NCBI RefSeq assembly: GCF_030272615.1
Contig: NW_026729322.1
Coordinates: 47,501 to 70,000 of the forward strand
Reading direction: 5' to 3'
Source of the DNA: Cryptomeria japonica
Taxonomy: Eukaryota; Streptophyta; Pinopsida; Cupressales; Cupressaceae
DNA length: 22,500 nucleotides
The notes under the pieces: model-generated
What the model was told of the DNA's origin: nothing
The model's database searches: none
What the model saw: only the letters and a program-made list of their open reading frames with translations
Part shown: positions 1 to 8,470 of the stretch, one piece after another
Layout of the letters: each line of letters opens with the position of its first letter
Numbering within the stretch: the stretch's first letter is position 1
Program-made: the position numbers and the translations under genes

Positions 1-3000
1 GCAGAGGAGGTTACCAGCCGAAGGATGCAGTAGCAATAACAGGTATAGTTCCGCGGCGGCCGAGAAGACTCACCGCATAGGAATCGGGATGCGAGGCGAG
101 GGATGCGGCGGGAAGGCCCCGACGGCTAAACGGAAGAGGCTGCAGGGCCGCCTCGGAATGGTCCAAGCATCGGATGCGATTGGGACGACTACCAGTGCCA
201 ACCCCTTATCCCGCGATGCGTCCGATACACAGATAGTTCCAAGGCGGCCGAGGAGCCTCACCGCATATCAATCGGGGTGCGAGGCGAGGGATGGGGCGGG
301 AAGGCCCCAACGGCTAGACGGAAGAGGCTTCAGGGCCACCTCGGAATGGTCCAAGCATCGGACGCGCTTGGGGCGACTGCCAGTGCCAACCCCTTATCCC
401 GCGATGCGTCCGATACACAGATGGTTCCAAGGCGGCCGAGGAGCCTCACCGCATAGCAATCGGGGGTGCGAGGCGAGGGATGGGGCGGGAAGGCCCCAAC
501 GGCTAGACGGAAGAGGCTTCAGGGCCGCCTAGGAATGGTCCAAGCATCGGACACGCTTGGGGCGACTACCAGTGACAGCCCCCTATCCCGCGATGCGTCC
601 GATACGAAGATGGTTCCAAGGCGGCCGAGGAGCCTCACCGCATAGCAATCGGGGTGCGAGGTGGGGGATGCGGCGAGATGGCCCCAACGGCTAGACGGAA
701 GAGGCCACAGGGCCGCGTCGGAATAGTCCAAGCATCGGACGCGCTTGGGGCGACTACCAGTGACAACCCCTTATCCCGCGATGCGTCCGATACGAAGATA
801 GTTCCAAGGCGGCCGAGGAGCCTCACCGCATAGCAATCGGGGTGCGAGGTGGGGGATGCGGCGAGATGGCCCCAACGGCTAGACGGAAGAGGCTGCAGGG
901 CCGCCTCGGAATAGTCCAAGCATCGGACGCGCTTGGGGCCACTACCAGTGACAACCCCTTATCCCGCGATGCGTCCGATACGAAGATAGTTCCAAGGCGG
1001 CCGAAGAGCCTCACCGCATAGCAATCGGGGTGCGAGGTGGGGGATGCGGCGAGATGGCCCCAACGGCTAGACGGAAGAGGCCACAGGGCCGCCTCGGAAT
1101 AGTCCAAGCATCGGACGCGCTTGGGGCGACTACCAGTGACAACCCCTTATCCCGCGATGCGTCCGATACGAAGATAGTTCCCAGGCGGCCGAGGAGCCTC
1201 ACCGCATAGCAATCGGGGTGCGAGGCGAGGGATGCGGCGAGATGGCCCCAAAGGCTAGACGGAAGAGGCTGCAGGGCTGCCTCGGAATAGTCCAAGCATC
1301 GGACGCGCTTGGGGCGACTACCACTGCCAACCCCTTATCCCGCGATGCGTCCGATACACAGATAGTTCCGAGGCGGCCGAGGAGGTGGGGGATGCAGCGA
1401 GATGGCCCCAACGGCTAGACGGAAGAGGCTGCAGGGCCGCCTCGGAATAGTCCAAGCATCGGACGCGCTTGGGGCGACTACCAGTGACAACCCCTTATCC
1501 CGCGATGCGTCCGATACACAGATAGTTCCGAGGCGGCCAAGGAGCCTCACCGCATAGCAATCGTGGTGCGAGGTGGGGGATGCGGCGAGATGGCCCCAAC
1601 GGCTAGACGGAAGAGGCTGCAGGGCCGCCTCGGAATGGTCCAAGCATCGGATGCGCTTGGGGCGACTACCACTGCCAACCCCTTATCCCGCGATGCGTCC
1701 GATACACAGATAGTTCCAAGGCGGCCGAGGAGCCTCACAGCATAGCAATCAGGGTGCGAGGCGAGGGATGCGGCGAGAAAGCCCCAACGGCTAGAGGGAA
1801 GAGGCTTCAGGTCCGCCTCGGAATGGTCCAAGCATCGGACGCGCTTGGGGCGACTACCAGTGACAACCCCTTATCCCGCGACGCGTCCGATACACAGATA
1901 GTTCCAAGGCGGCCGAGGAGCCTCACCGCATAGCAATCGGGGTGCGAGGCGAGGGATGCGGCGAGAAGGACCCAACGGCTACACGGAAGAGGCTTCGGGG
2001 CCGCCTCGGAATGGTCCAAGCATCGGACGCGCTTGGGGCGACTACCAGTGACAACCCCTTATCCCGCGACGCGTCCGATACACAGATAGTTCCAAGGCGG
2101 CCGAGGAGCCTCACCGCATAGCAATCGGGGTGCGAGGCGAGGGATGCGGCGAGAAGGACCCAACGGCTAGACGGAAGAGGCTTCGGGGCCGCCTCGGAAT
2201 GGTCCAAGCATCGGACGCGCTTGGGGCGACTACCAGTGACAACCCCTTATCCCGTGACGCGTCCGATACACAGATAGTTCCAAGGCGGCCGAGGAGCCTC
2301 ACCGCATAGCAATCGGGGTGCGAGGCGAGGGATGCGGCGAGAAGGACCCAACGGCTAGACGGAAGAGGCTTCGGGTCCGCCTCGGAATGGTCCAAGCATC
2401 GGACGCGCTTGGGGCGACTACCAGTGACAACCCCTTATCCCGCGACGCGTCCGATACACAGATAGTTCCAAGGCGGCCGAGGAGCCTCACCGCATAGCAA
2501 TCGGGGTGCGAGGCGAGGGATGCGGCGAGAAGGACCCAACGGCTAGACGGAAGAGGCTTCGGGTCCGCCTCGGAATGGTCCAAGCATCGGACGCGCTTGG
2601 GGCGACTACCAGTGACAACCCCTTATCCCGCGACGCGTCCGATACACAGATAGTTCCAAGGCGGCCGAGGAGCCTCACCGCATAGCAATCGGGGTGCGAG
2701 GCGAGGGATGCGGCGAGAAGGACCCAACGGCTAGACGGAAGAGGCTTCGGGTCCGCCTCGGAATGGTCCAAGCATCGGACGCGCTTGGGGCGACTACCAG
2801 TGACAACCCCTTATCCCGCGACGCGTCCGATACACAGATAGTTCCGAGGCGGCCGAGGAGCCTCACCGCATAGCAATCGGGGTGCGAGGCGAAGGATGCG
2901 GCGAGAAGGACCCAACGGCTAGACGGAAGAGGCTTCGGGTCCGCCTCGGAATGGTCCAAGCATCGGACGCGCTTGGGGCGACTACCAGTGACAACCCCTT

Positions 3001-4018
3001 ATCCCGCGACGCGTCCGATACACAGATAGTTCCAAGGCGGCCGAGGAGCCTCACCGCATAGCAATCGGGGTGCGAGGCGAGGGATGCGGCGAGAAGGACC
3101 CAACGGCTAGACGGAAGAGGCTTCAGGGCCGCCTCGGAATGGTCCAAGCATCGAACGCGCTTGGGGCGACTACCAGTGACAACCCCTTATCCCGCGACGC
3201 GTCCGATACACAGATAGTTCCGAGGCGGCCGAGGAGCCTCACCGCATAGCAATCGGGGTGCGAGGCGAGGGATGCGGCGAGAAGGACCCAACGGCTAGAC
3301 GGAAGAGGCTTCAGGGCCGCCTCGGAATGGTCCAAGCATCGGACGCGCTTGGGGCGACTACCAGTGACAACCCCTTATCCCGCGACGCGTCCGATACACA
3401 GATAGTTCCGAGGCGGCCGAGGAGCCTCACCGCATAGCAATCGGGGTGCGAGGCGAGGGATGCGGCGAGAAGGACCCAACGGCTAGACGGAAGAGGCTTC
3501 AGGGCCGCCTCGGAATGGTCCAAGCATCGGACGCGCTTGGGGCGACTACCAATGACAACCCCTTATCCCGCGACGCGTCCGATACACAGATAGTTCCGAG
3601 GCGGCCGAGGAGCCTCACCGCATAGCAATCGGGGTGCGAGGCGAGGGATGCGGCGAGAAGGACCCAACGGCTAGACGGAAGAGGCTTCAGGGCCGCCTCG
3701 GAATGGTCCAAGCATCGGACGCGCTTGGGGCGACTACCAGTGACAACCCCTTATCCCGCGACGCGTCCGATACACAGATAGTTCCGAGGCGGCCGAGGAG
3801 CCTCACCGCATAGCAATCGGGGTGCGAGGCGAGGGATGCGGCGAGAAGGACCCAACGGCTAGACGGAAGAGGCTTCAGGGCCGCCTCGGAATGGTCCAAG
3901 CATCGGACGCGCTTGGGGCGACTACCGTTGCCAACCCCTTATCCCGCGATGCGTCTGATACACAGATAGTTCCGAGGCGGCCGAGGAGCCTCACCGCATA
4001 GCAATCGGGTTGCGAGGC
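1..4018. repeat. 188-bp tandem repeat array (about 21 units, open at left edge)
   Basis: The anchor CACCGCATAG recurs at 71, 259, 447, 636, 824, 1012, 1200, 1548, 1736, 1924 and then every 188 bp to 3992. One step is 189 bp (an extra G near 466). The 348-bp gap after 1200 is one full unit plus one unit missing 28 bp near 1385. Units 636-1200 share GATACGAAG and GAGATGGCCCC. Units from 1924 share CGACGCGTCC and GAAGGACCC. The last unit decays after about 4010. If the - strand promoters at 4383-8504 are real, this array lies downstream of them and would be external transcribed spacer. That role is inferred; the repeat structure is seen directly. Confidence 0.97.
1372..1400. repeat. 28-bp deletion scar inside one 188-bp unit
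   Basis: The sequence passes straight from GGCGGCCGAGGAG to GTGGGGGATGCAGCG, skipping the CCTCACCGCATAGCAATC segment present in the other units. The unit is 160 bp instead of 188. GAG or GGTG microhomology at the edges suggests slippage or short-homology recombination. Confidence 0.85.
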
Positions 4019-4382
4019 AGATTATTGGGAAGGGAACCCCCTGGGATGCGGCTCAGGGATGCGGCTCAAGCAGTGCCCAAAGGGACTGGAATGCGGAATC
4101 ACATCGAGAGACCCAAATGCTATACGAGGGCTCAAATCGAATTATCGATTTGGCCACGACATGGACGCATCGGAACGACTACCTTTGCCGAACCACTCGC
4201 AATTGCATCCATACCGAAACCAATAGACATTTCCGTTAGAGCCCTCGCATAGCATTCGGGAATCTCGCATGCCCCTCTAAATCGACCAATGCTGGCGCTC
4301 AATGAAAATCCGAGCGCTACCACCGTTCGAGCGCCAGCATTGGTCGAGTTAGAGGGGCACGGGGGAGAATGCTCCAGTCAAC
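4019..4382. other. Transition block between 188-bp array and first promoter element
   Basis: No gene is seen. The block keeps diverged pieces of the 188-bp unit (GCATCGGAACGACTACC near 4166 and CCTCGCATAGCATTCGGG near 4244). It also carries the long inverted repeat at 4270-4359. The same pieces recur beside the next two promoter elements (about 4650-4760 and 5090-5190), so the 188-bp satellite probably arose by amplifying part of a promoter-bearing unit. Confidence 0.7.
4270..4359 (-). repeat. Long inverted repeat (31-bp arms, 28-bp loop) downstream of promoter 1
   Basis: Arms 4270-4300 and 4329-4359 are complementary except for one position (A at 4281 against the C implied by the other arm). 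The core 18 bp are perfect. On the - strand the structure starts about 31 nt after the predicted start at 4390, so the nascent transcript would fold at once. The loop contains ATCCGAGCG, which is also present in the equivalent loops at 4769-4837 and 5209-5276. Confidence 0.9.
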
Positions 4383-4415
4383 ACCTCCCCTATATAAGTT
4401 ATTTGTCCGATTCTC
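4383..4415 (-). promoter_or_regulatory. RNA polymerase I-type promoter element 1
   Basis: On the - strand the block reads GAATCGGACAAATAACTT, then ATATAGGGGAGGT. The TATATAGGGG core (4396 down to 4387) matches the plant Pol I initiator consensus TATATA(A/G)GGGG, which predicts a start near 4390. It is the leftmost of 13 copies, so it is the best candidate here for the gene-proximal promoter. A further copy could lie beyond the left edge. The + strand reading CTATATAAG could also pass for a Pol II TATA box, but the conserved CCTCCCC is better explained as the Pol I initiator G tract. Confidence 0.62.
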
Positions 4416-4876
4416 GCACAACCGTAGTCTGCCTCGTCGAATCAAACAACGGTCCCAGATTCCGACTTCCGTTCCGTAGAGACCCAAAAGCTAGATGGAG
4501 GCTCGCAAGAAAGAGAGTCGGCGCATAGCAATCGGGTTTCTCGAACGTTTAGGGACCGAGCTCACTTGCGGATAGGGCAAAATCCGCCAAGCAACCCAAA
4601 AGCTAGACGGGGGCTCGAATCGAATCGCCTAGGCGGCCACAACAACGACGTGTTGGATCGACTACCAGTGCCAAACCATTCAGCAAGACTAGTCTGTGTC
4701 GAGGCCGGATAGAGATTCTCAGAGAGCGCCCGCATAGCATTTAGGAGACCTGCCGCGTCCCTCACACTCGACAAATGGTGGTGCACGTTTATAAATCCGA
4801 GCGATCCCAACCCTTTCAAGCACCAACATCGGTCGAGATAGAGGGGCACGGAGGGGGCTGCGTGAGACAACACAGT
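4416..4876. other. Promoter-bearing spacer unit, diverged
   Basis: No gene is seen. It contains a block resembling the 188-bp repeat (GATCGACTACCAGTGCC near 4656 and GCCCGCATAGCATTTAGG near 4729), repeated AAGCTAGA motifs (near 4489 and 4600), and the inverted repeat at 4769-4837. It aligns as a diverged copy of the neighbouring units that end at the promoter blocks at 4383 and 5314. Confidence 0.65.
4769..4837 (-). repeat. Inverted repeat downstream of promoter 2
   Basis: Arms 4769-4785 and 4821-4837 pair at 14 of 17 positions. They are homologous to the arms of the inverted repeat at 4270-4359. The arm end GGTGC/GCACC replaces GGCGC/GCGCC, a compensatory change. The structure begins about 43 nt after the predicted start at 4880. 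Confidence 0.8.
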
Positions 4877-4905
4877 CCCCTATATAAGTTATTTGTCCGA
4901 TTCTC
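4877..4905 (-). promoter_or_regulatory. RNA polymerase I-type promoter element 2
   Basis: The core TATATAGGGG on the - strand is intact (predicted start near 4880). The downstream flank differs from the other copies: GGGGACTGTG replaces GGGGAGGTGT. The upstream GAATCGGACAAATAACT is retained. Confidence 0.57.
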
Positions 4906-5313
4906 ACACATCCGAAGAATGGTCATCAAATCGGACAACAGCCCAAACTTCCGACTTCCGTCCCAGAAAGCCCAAGAGCTATCTAAAACGTTCATGGCCG
5001 GAACTCGATCGCGGCTATACCAGTCCGCCAAGCAACCCAAAAGCTAGACTGGAGCTCTAGTCGAATCACCTCTGTGGCCATTGCAAGGACGTGTTGGAGC
5101 GACTACCATTGCCGAACCATTCCGCAGGTCGAGTCCATACCAAGGCCGCATAGAGATTCACGATGAGCTCCTGCATAGCAATCAGGAGACTTGCCGTGTC
5201 CATCACAATCGATAAATCCTGGTGCAAGATTTTTGCATCCGAGCGCTCCAACCAGTCGAGCACCAGCATCAATCGACATAAACGGGCACGGGGGGAGGAT
5301 GCTCGAGAACACT
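4906..5313. other. Promoter-bearing spacer unit, diverged
   Basis: No gene is seen. Like its left neighbour it has an AAGCTAGA motif (near 5041), the block GAGCGACTACCATTGCCG (near 5097) related to the 188-bp repeat, and a terminal inverted repeat (5209-5276). Confidence 0.65.
5209..5276 (-). repeat. Inverted repeat downstream of promoter 3
   Basis: Arms 5209-5225 and 5260-5276 pair at 14 of 17 positions. Relative to promoter 1 both arms changed together at two positions (TCGAC to TCGAT, and GGCGC to GGTGC). The loop again contains ATCCGAGCG. It starts about 45 nt after the predicted start at 5321. Confidence 0.8.
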
Positions 5314-5345
5314 ACCTCCCCTATATAAGTTATTTGTCCGATTCT
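5314..5345 (-). promoter_or_regulatory. RNA polymerase I-type promoter element 3
   Basis: Intact TATATAGGGGAGGT on the - strand, predicted start near 5321. It is the last copy of the AACTT form; copies further right have AGCTT before ATATA. Confidence 0.6.
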
Positions 5346-5461
5346 CAAGCAGCCGAAGTCTGGTCATCGAATCGGGTCAAAGACCACAACTTCCGACTTT
5401 ACCCACAATGCAAGTCATCGAATCGAACATCGGCCCCCGAGTCGGACTCCATGCGTATGTC

Positions 5462-5790
5462 AGGTCATCGGACCCAAATTCCGCCTTCCTGCGCATGGCG
5501 GGCCATCAATATCAACTCGGTCATCGGACCCAAACTCCGCCTTTTTGCGTATGGCACGCCTTCAAATCGGTCATCGGACCCAAATTCCGCCTTCCTGTGC
5601 ATGGCGGGCCATCAACATCAACTCGGTCATCGGACCCAAATTCCGCCTTTCTGCGCATGGCACGCCATCAACTCGGTCATCGGACCCAAATTCCGCCTTC
5701 CTGCGCATGGCAGGTCATCGGACACAAATTCAGACCTCGCCAATATGCCTACGTATCGAATCGGTCATCGGACCCAACTTCCGACTTCAT
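5462..5790. repeat. Short tandem repeat array, alternating 56/50-bp units
   Basis: CATCGGAC recurs at 5466, 5522, 5572, 5628, 5678, 5716 and 5766, giving steps of 56, 50, 56, 50, 38 and 50 bp. The higher-order unit is therefore about 106 bp. Each unit carries GGACCCAAATTCCGCC followed by CTGCGCATGGC. On the - strand this lies upstream of promoter 3. The same motif occurs twice in each 311-bp unit to the right. Overlapping + strand open frames here are by-products of the repeat. Confidence 0.9.
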
Positions 5791-5810
5791 CCATACTGTA
5801 GGGTCTTTGA

Positions 5811-5832
5811 GGTTGGCGCGGTGCGCTCAACC
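5811..5832 (-). repeat. Short hairpin downstream of promoter 4
   Basis: GGTTGGCGC (5811-5819) pairs with GCGCTCAACC (5823-5832) with one bulged T and a 3-nt loop. The right edge is exactly 34 nt from the predicted start at 5866. Counterparts at the same distance sit beside promoters 5 to 13. Confidence 0.8.
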
Positions 5833-5858
5833 CAGGGAGTCGACCCATCGAAGCATAC

Positions 5859-5890
5859 ACCTCCCCTATATAAGCTATTTGTCCGATTCC
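5859..5890 (-). promoter_or_regulatory. RNA polymerase I-type promoter element 4
   Basis: Intact TATATAGGGGAGGTG on the - strand, predicted start near 5866. It is the first copy in a 311-bp unit and carries AGCTT upstream of ATATA. Confidence 0.6.
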
Positions 5891-6121
5891 CACACCTGTG
5901 TAGTTTGCACCTCTGACCAGGACATCGACCCCAACTTCCGAACTCGACTGCAACGACGGCACCAGCGCCTTGGTGCGCACCTTGCGACGCACAGTCCCAA
6001 CATTCGCCTTCCTGCACATGGCAGGTCATCGGACCCAAATTCCGACCTCGCGAGTATGCCTACATATCGAATCGGTCATCGGACCCAACTTCCGACTTCA
6101 TCCATACCGTAGGGTCTTTGA

Positions 6122-6143
6122 GGTTGGCGCGGTGCGCTCAACC
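6122..6143 (-). repeat. Short hairpin downstream of promoter 5
   Basis: GGTTGGCGC (6122-6130) and GCGCTCAACC (6134-6143) form a 9-bp stem with one bulge, 34 nt from the predicted start at 6177. Equivalent hairpins lie at 6433-6454 and 6744-6765. Confidence 0.8.
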
Positions 6144-6169
6144 CGGGGAGTCGACCCAACGAAGCATAC

Positions 6170-6200
6170 ACCTCCCCTATATAAGCTATTTGTCCGATTC
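6170..6200 (-). promoter_or_regulatory. RNA polymerase I-type promoter element 5
   Basis: TATATAGGGGAGGTG on the - strand, predicted start near 6177, exactly 311 bp from elements 4 and 6. Confidence 0.6.
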
Positions 6201-6480
6201 CCACACCTGTGTAGTTTGCACCTCCGATCAAGACATCGACCCCAACTTCCGAACTCGCCTCCAACGACCGAACCAGCGCCTTGGTGCGCACCTTGCAACG
6301 CACAGTGCCAACATTCGCCTTCCTGCACGTGGCAGGTCATCGGACCCAAATTCCGACCTCGCGAGTATGCCTACATATCGAATCGGTCATCGGACCCAAC
6401 TTCCGACTTCATCCATACCGTAGGGTCTTTGAGGTTGGCGCGGTGCGCTCAACCCGGGGAGTCGACCCAACGAAGCATAC

Positions 6481-6511
6481 ACCTCCCCTATATAAGCTAT
6501 TTGTCCGATTC
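6481..6511 (-). promoter_or_regulatory. RNA polymerase I-type promoter element 6
   Basis: TATATAGGGGAGGTG on the - strand, predicted start near 6488. The block is identical to elements 4 and 5. Confidence 0.6.
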
Positions 6512-6791
6512 CCACACCTGTGTAGCTTGCACCTCCGATCAGGACATCGACCCCAACTTCCGAACTCGACTAAAAAGACCGCACCAGCGCCTTGGTGTGC
6601 ACCTTGCAACGCACAGTGTCAACATTCGCCTTCCTGCACATGGCAGGTCATCGGACCCAAATTCCGACCTCATGAGCATACCTACTAATCGAATCGGTCA
6701 TCGGACCCAACTTCCGACTTCATCCATACCGTAGGGTCTTTGAGGTTGGCGCGGTGCGCTCAACCTGGGGAGTCGACCCATCGAAGCATAC

Positions 6792-6822
6792 ACCTCCCCT
6801 ATATAAGCTATTTGTCCGATTC
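6792..6822 (-). promoter_or_regulatory. RNA polymerase I-type promoter element 7
   Basis: TATATAGGGGAGGTG on the - strand, predicted start near 6799. It is the last 311-bp-type copy. Its upstream side (to the right) has been replaced from about 6913 by the 52-bp array, so its upstream sequence differs from that of elements 4 to 6. Confidence 0.6.
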
Positions 6823-6912
6823 CGACACCTGTGTAGTTTGCACCTCCGCTCAGGACATCGACCCCAACTTCCGAACTCGCCTGCAACGACCGAACCAGCG
6901 CCTTGGTGCGCA

Positions 6913-6932
6913 CCAAAAGTGCGCACTTTTGG
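6913..6932. repeat. 20-bp perfect palindrome at the edge of the 52-bp array
   Basis: CCAAAAGTGC is followed by its exact reverse complement. It joins the GTGCGCACC end of the 311-bp unit to the first 38-bp repeat and may be where the amplification began. Confidence 0.9.
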
Positions 6933-7487
6933 AGGGCACTTTTCTGCGCTCCAAAGGTGCGCACTTTTGGAGGGCACTTTTTGGAGGGCACTTTTCTGCG
7001 CTCCAAAGGTGCGCACTTTTGGAGGGCACTTTTTGGAGGGCACTTTTCTGCGCTCCAAAGGTGCGCACTTTTGGAGGGCACTTTTTGGAGGGCACTTTTC
7101 TGCGCTCCAAAGGTGCGCACTTTTGGAGGGCACTTTTTGGAGGGCACTTTTCTGCGCTCCAAAGGTGCGCACTTTTGGAGGGCACTTTTTGGAGGGCACT
7201 TTTCTGCGCTCCAAAGGTGCGCACTTTTGGAGGGCACTTTTTGGAGGGCACTTTTCTGCGCTCCAAAGGTGCGCACTTTTGGAGGGCACTTTTTGGAGGG
7301 CACTTTTCTGCGCTCCAAAGGTGCGCACTTTTGGAGGGCACTTTTTGGAGGGCACTTTTCTGCGCTCCAAAGGTGCGCACTTTTGGAGGGCACTTTTCTG
7401 CGCTCCAAAGGTGCGCACTTTTGGAGGGCACTTTTGTGCACTCCAAAGGTGCGCACTTTTGGAGGGCACTTTTCCTGTGCTCCAAAG
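6919..7487. repeat. 52/38-bp tandem repeat array
   Basis: GTGCGCACTTTTGGAGGG starts at 6919, then every 52 bp from 6957 to 7373, then at 7411 and 7449. The layout is one 38-bp unit, eight 52-bp units that look identical, then units of 38, 38 and 39 bp with single changes. The 52-bp form is the 38-bp form plus a 14-bp internal duplication of TTTTTGGAGGGCAC. Each junction holds a 24-bp near-palindrome with a single mismatched pair (for example 6949-6972). All six frames are almost free of stops, which creates long but meaningless open frames. Confidence 0.97.
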
Positions 7488-7574
7488 GTGCACACCTAGG
7501 TGAGCACCTTCGACCACACCTTGTAGCACACCAAACTCTGACTTTCGACTTCATCCGCAATGCAGGGTCTTTGA

Positions 7575-7596
7575 GGTTGGCGCAATGCGCACAACC
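7575..7596 (-). repeat. Short hairpin downstream of promoter 8
   Basis: GGTTGGCGC and GCGCACAACC pair with one bulged A, 34 nt from the predicted start at 7630. Counterparts lie at 7732-7753 (weaker), 7889-7910 (weaker), 8046-8067 and 8266-8287. Confidence 0.78.
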
Positions 7597-7622
7597 AGGG
7601 GAGTCGACCCATCAAACCCAAC

Positions 7623-7655
7623 ACCTCCCCTATATAAGCTATTTGTCTGATTCTC
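7623..7655 (-). promoter_or_regulatory. RNA polymerase I-type promoter element 8
   Basis: TATATAGGGGAGGTGT on the - strand, predicted start near 7630. First of the 157-bp class; the upstream motif is AATCAGACA instead of AATCGGACA. Confidence 0.6.
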
Positions 7656-7779
7656 ATACATGCGTAGCCTGCAGGAGCAATTAGGACATCGACCCCAACT
7701 TTCGGCTTCTAAACGAAAACAAGGTCTTTGAGGTTGGTGTAATGCGAACAACTAGGGGAGTCAACCCATCAAACCCAAC

Positions 7780-7812
7780 ACCTCCCCTATATAAGCTATT
7801 TGTCTGATTCTC
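7780..7812 (-). promoter_or_regulatory. RNA polymerase I-type promoter element 9
   Basis: TATATAGGGGAGGTGT on the - strand, predicted start near 7787, exactly 157 bp from elements 8 and 10. Confidence 0.6.
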
Positions 7813-7936
7813 ATACATGTGTAGTCTACAGGAGCAATTAGGACATCGACCCCAACTTTTGACTTCTTAACGAAAACAAGGTCTTTGAGGTTGACGTAAT
7901 GCGCACAACCAGGGGAGTCGACCCATCAAACCCAAC

Positions 7937-7969
7937 ACCTCCCCTATATAAGCTATTTGTCCGATTCTC
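7937..7969 (-). promoter_or_regulatory. RNA polymerase I-type promoter element 10
   Basis: TATATAGGGGAGGTGT on the - strand, predicted start near 7944. It retains AATCGGACA upstream. Confidence 0.6.
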
Positions 7970-8093
7970 ATACATGTGTAGCCTGCAGGAGCCATTAGGA
8001 CATTGACCCCAACTTTTGACTTCTTAACGAAAACAAGGTCTTTGAGGTTGGCGTAATGCGCACAACCAAGGGAGTTGACCCATCAAACCCAAC

Positions 8094-8126
8094 ACCTCCC
8101 CTATATAAGCTATTTGTCTGATTCTC
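8094..8126 (-). promoter_or_regulatory. RNA polymerase I-type promoter element 11
   Basis: TATATAGGGGAGGTGT on the - strand, predicted start near 8101, exactly 157 bp from element 10. Confidence 0.6.
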
Positions 8127-8313
8127 ATACATGTGTAGCCTGCAACAACGATTAGGACATCCACCCCAACTTCTGAATTCGTCTGCGTTGACCGCACCAA
8201 AGGTGCACGCCTTGGTGCTCACCAAAATCCGACTTCCGACTTCTTCTGCTATGCGGGGTCTTTGAGGTTGGCGCAGTGCGCACAACCAGGGGAGTCAACC
8301 CACCGAATGCAAC

Positions 8314-8346
8314 ACCTCCCCTATATAAGCTATTTGTCTGATTCTC
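8314..8346 (-). promoter_or_regulatory. RNA polymerase I-type promoter element 12
   Basis: TATATAGGGGAGGTGT on the - strand, predicted start near 8321. It lies 220 bp from element 11 because of the insert in the intervening unit. Confidence 0.6.
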
Positions 8347-8422
8347 ATACATGCGTAGACTGCAGCAATGATTAGGACATCCACCCCAACTTTTGACTTC
8401 TTAAACAAGACAGGGTCTTTGA

Positions 8423-8444
8423 AGTTGGTGCAGTGCACACAACC
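8423..8444 (-). repeat. Short hairpin downstream of promoter 13, with compensatory change
   Basis: GTTGGTGC pairs with GCACACAAC (one bulge). Compared with the GCGC/GCGC stem of the sister units, both sides changed (GTGC/GCAC), so pairing is kept. Its edge is 34 nt from the predicted start at 8478. Confidence 0.75.
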
Positions 8445-8470
8445 AGGGGAGTCGACCCATCAAACGCAAC

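Larger units (their letters stand above)
5766..6912. repeat. 311-bp tandem repeat array, one promoter element per unit
   Basis: CATCGGACCCAACTTCC starts units at 5766, 6077, 6388 and 6699, a period of exactly 311 bp. The fourth unit is interrupted after CGCCTTGGTGCGCACC (about 6913) by the 52-bp array. Each unit contains a GGTTGGCGC hairpin, one TATATAGGGG element and two CATCGGACCC motifs. Confidence 0.95.

Noticed and set aside
70-3899. Series of 94-codon - strand open frames, one per 188-bp unit
   Set aside because: The period is not a multiple of three, so each copy is a separate staggered frame ending in the next unit. There is no coding signature beyond repeat conservation.
6919-7487. 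CRISPR array
   Set aside because: The repeats are contiguous with no unique spacers, in a plant rDNA-like context.
6698-7684. Open frames of 200-314 codons across the 52-bp array
   Set aside because: Five or six frames are open at once because the unit has almost no stop triplets. The translations are pure tandem repeats running into promoter-unit sequence.
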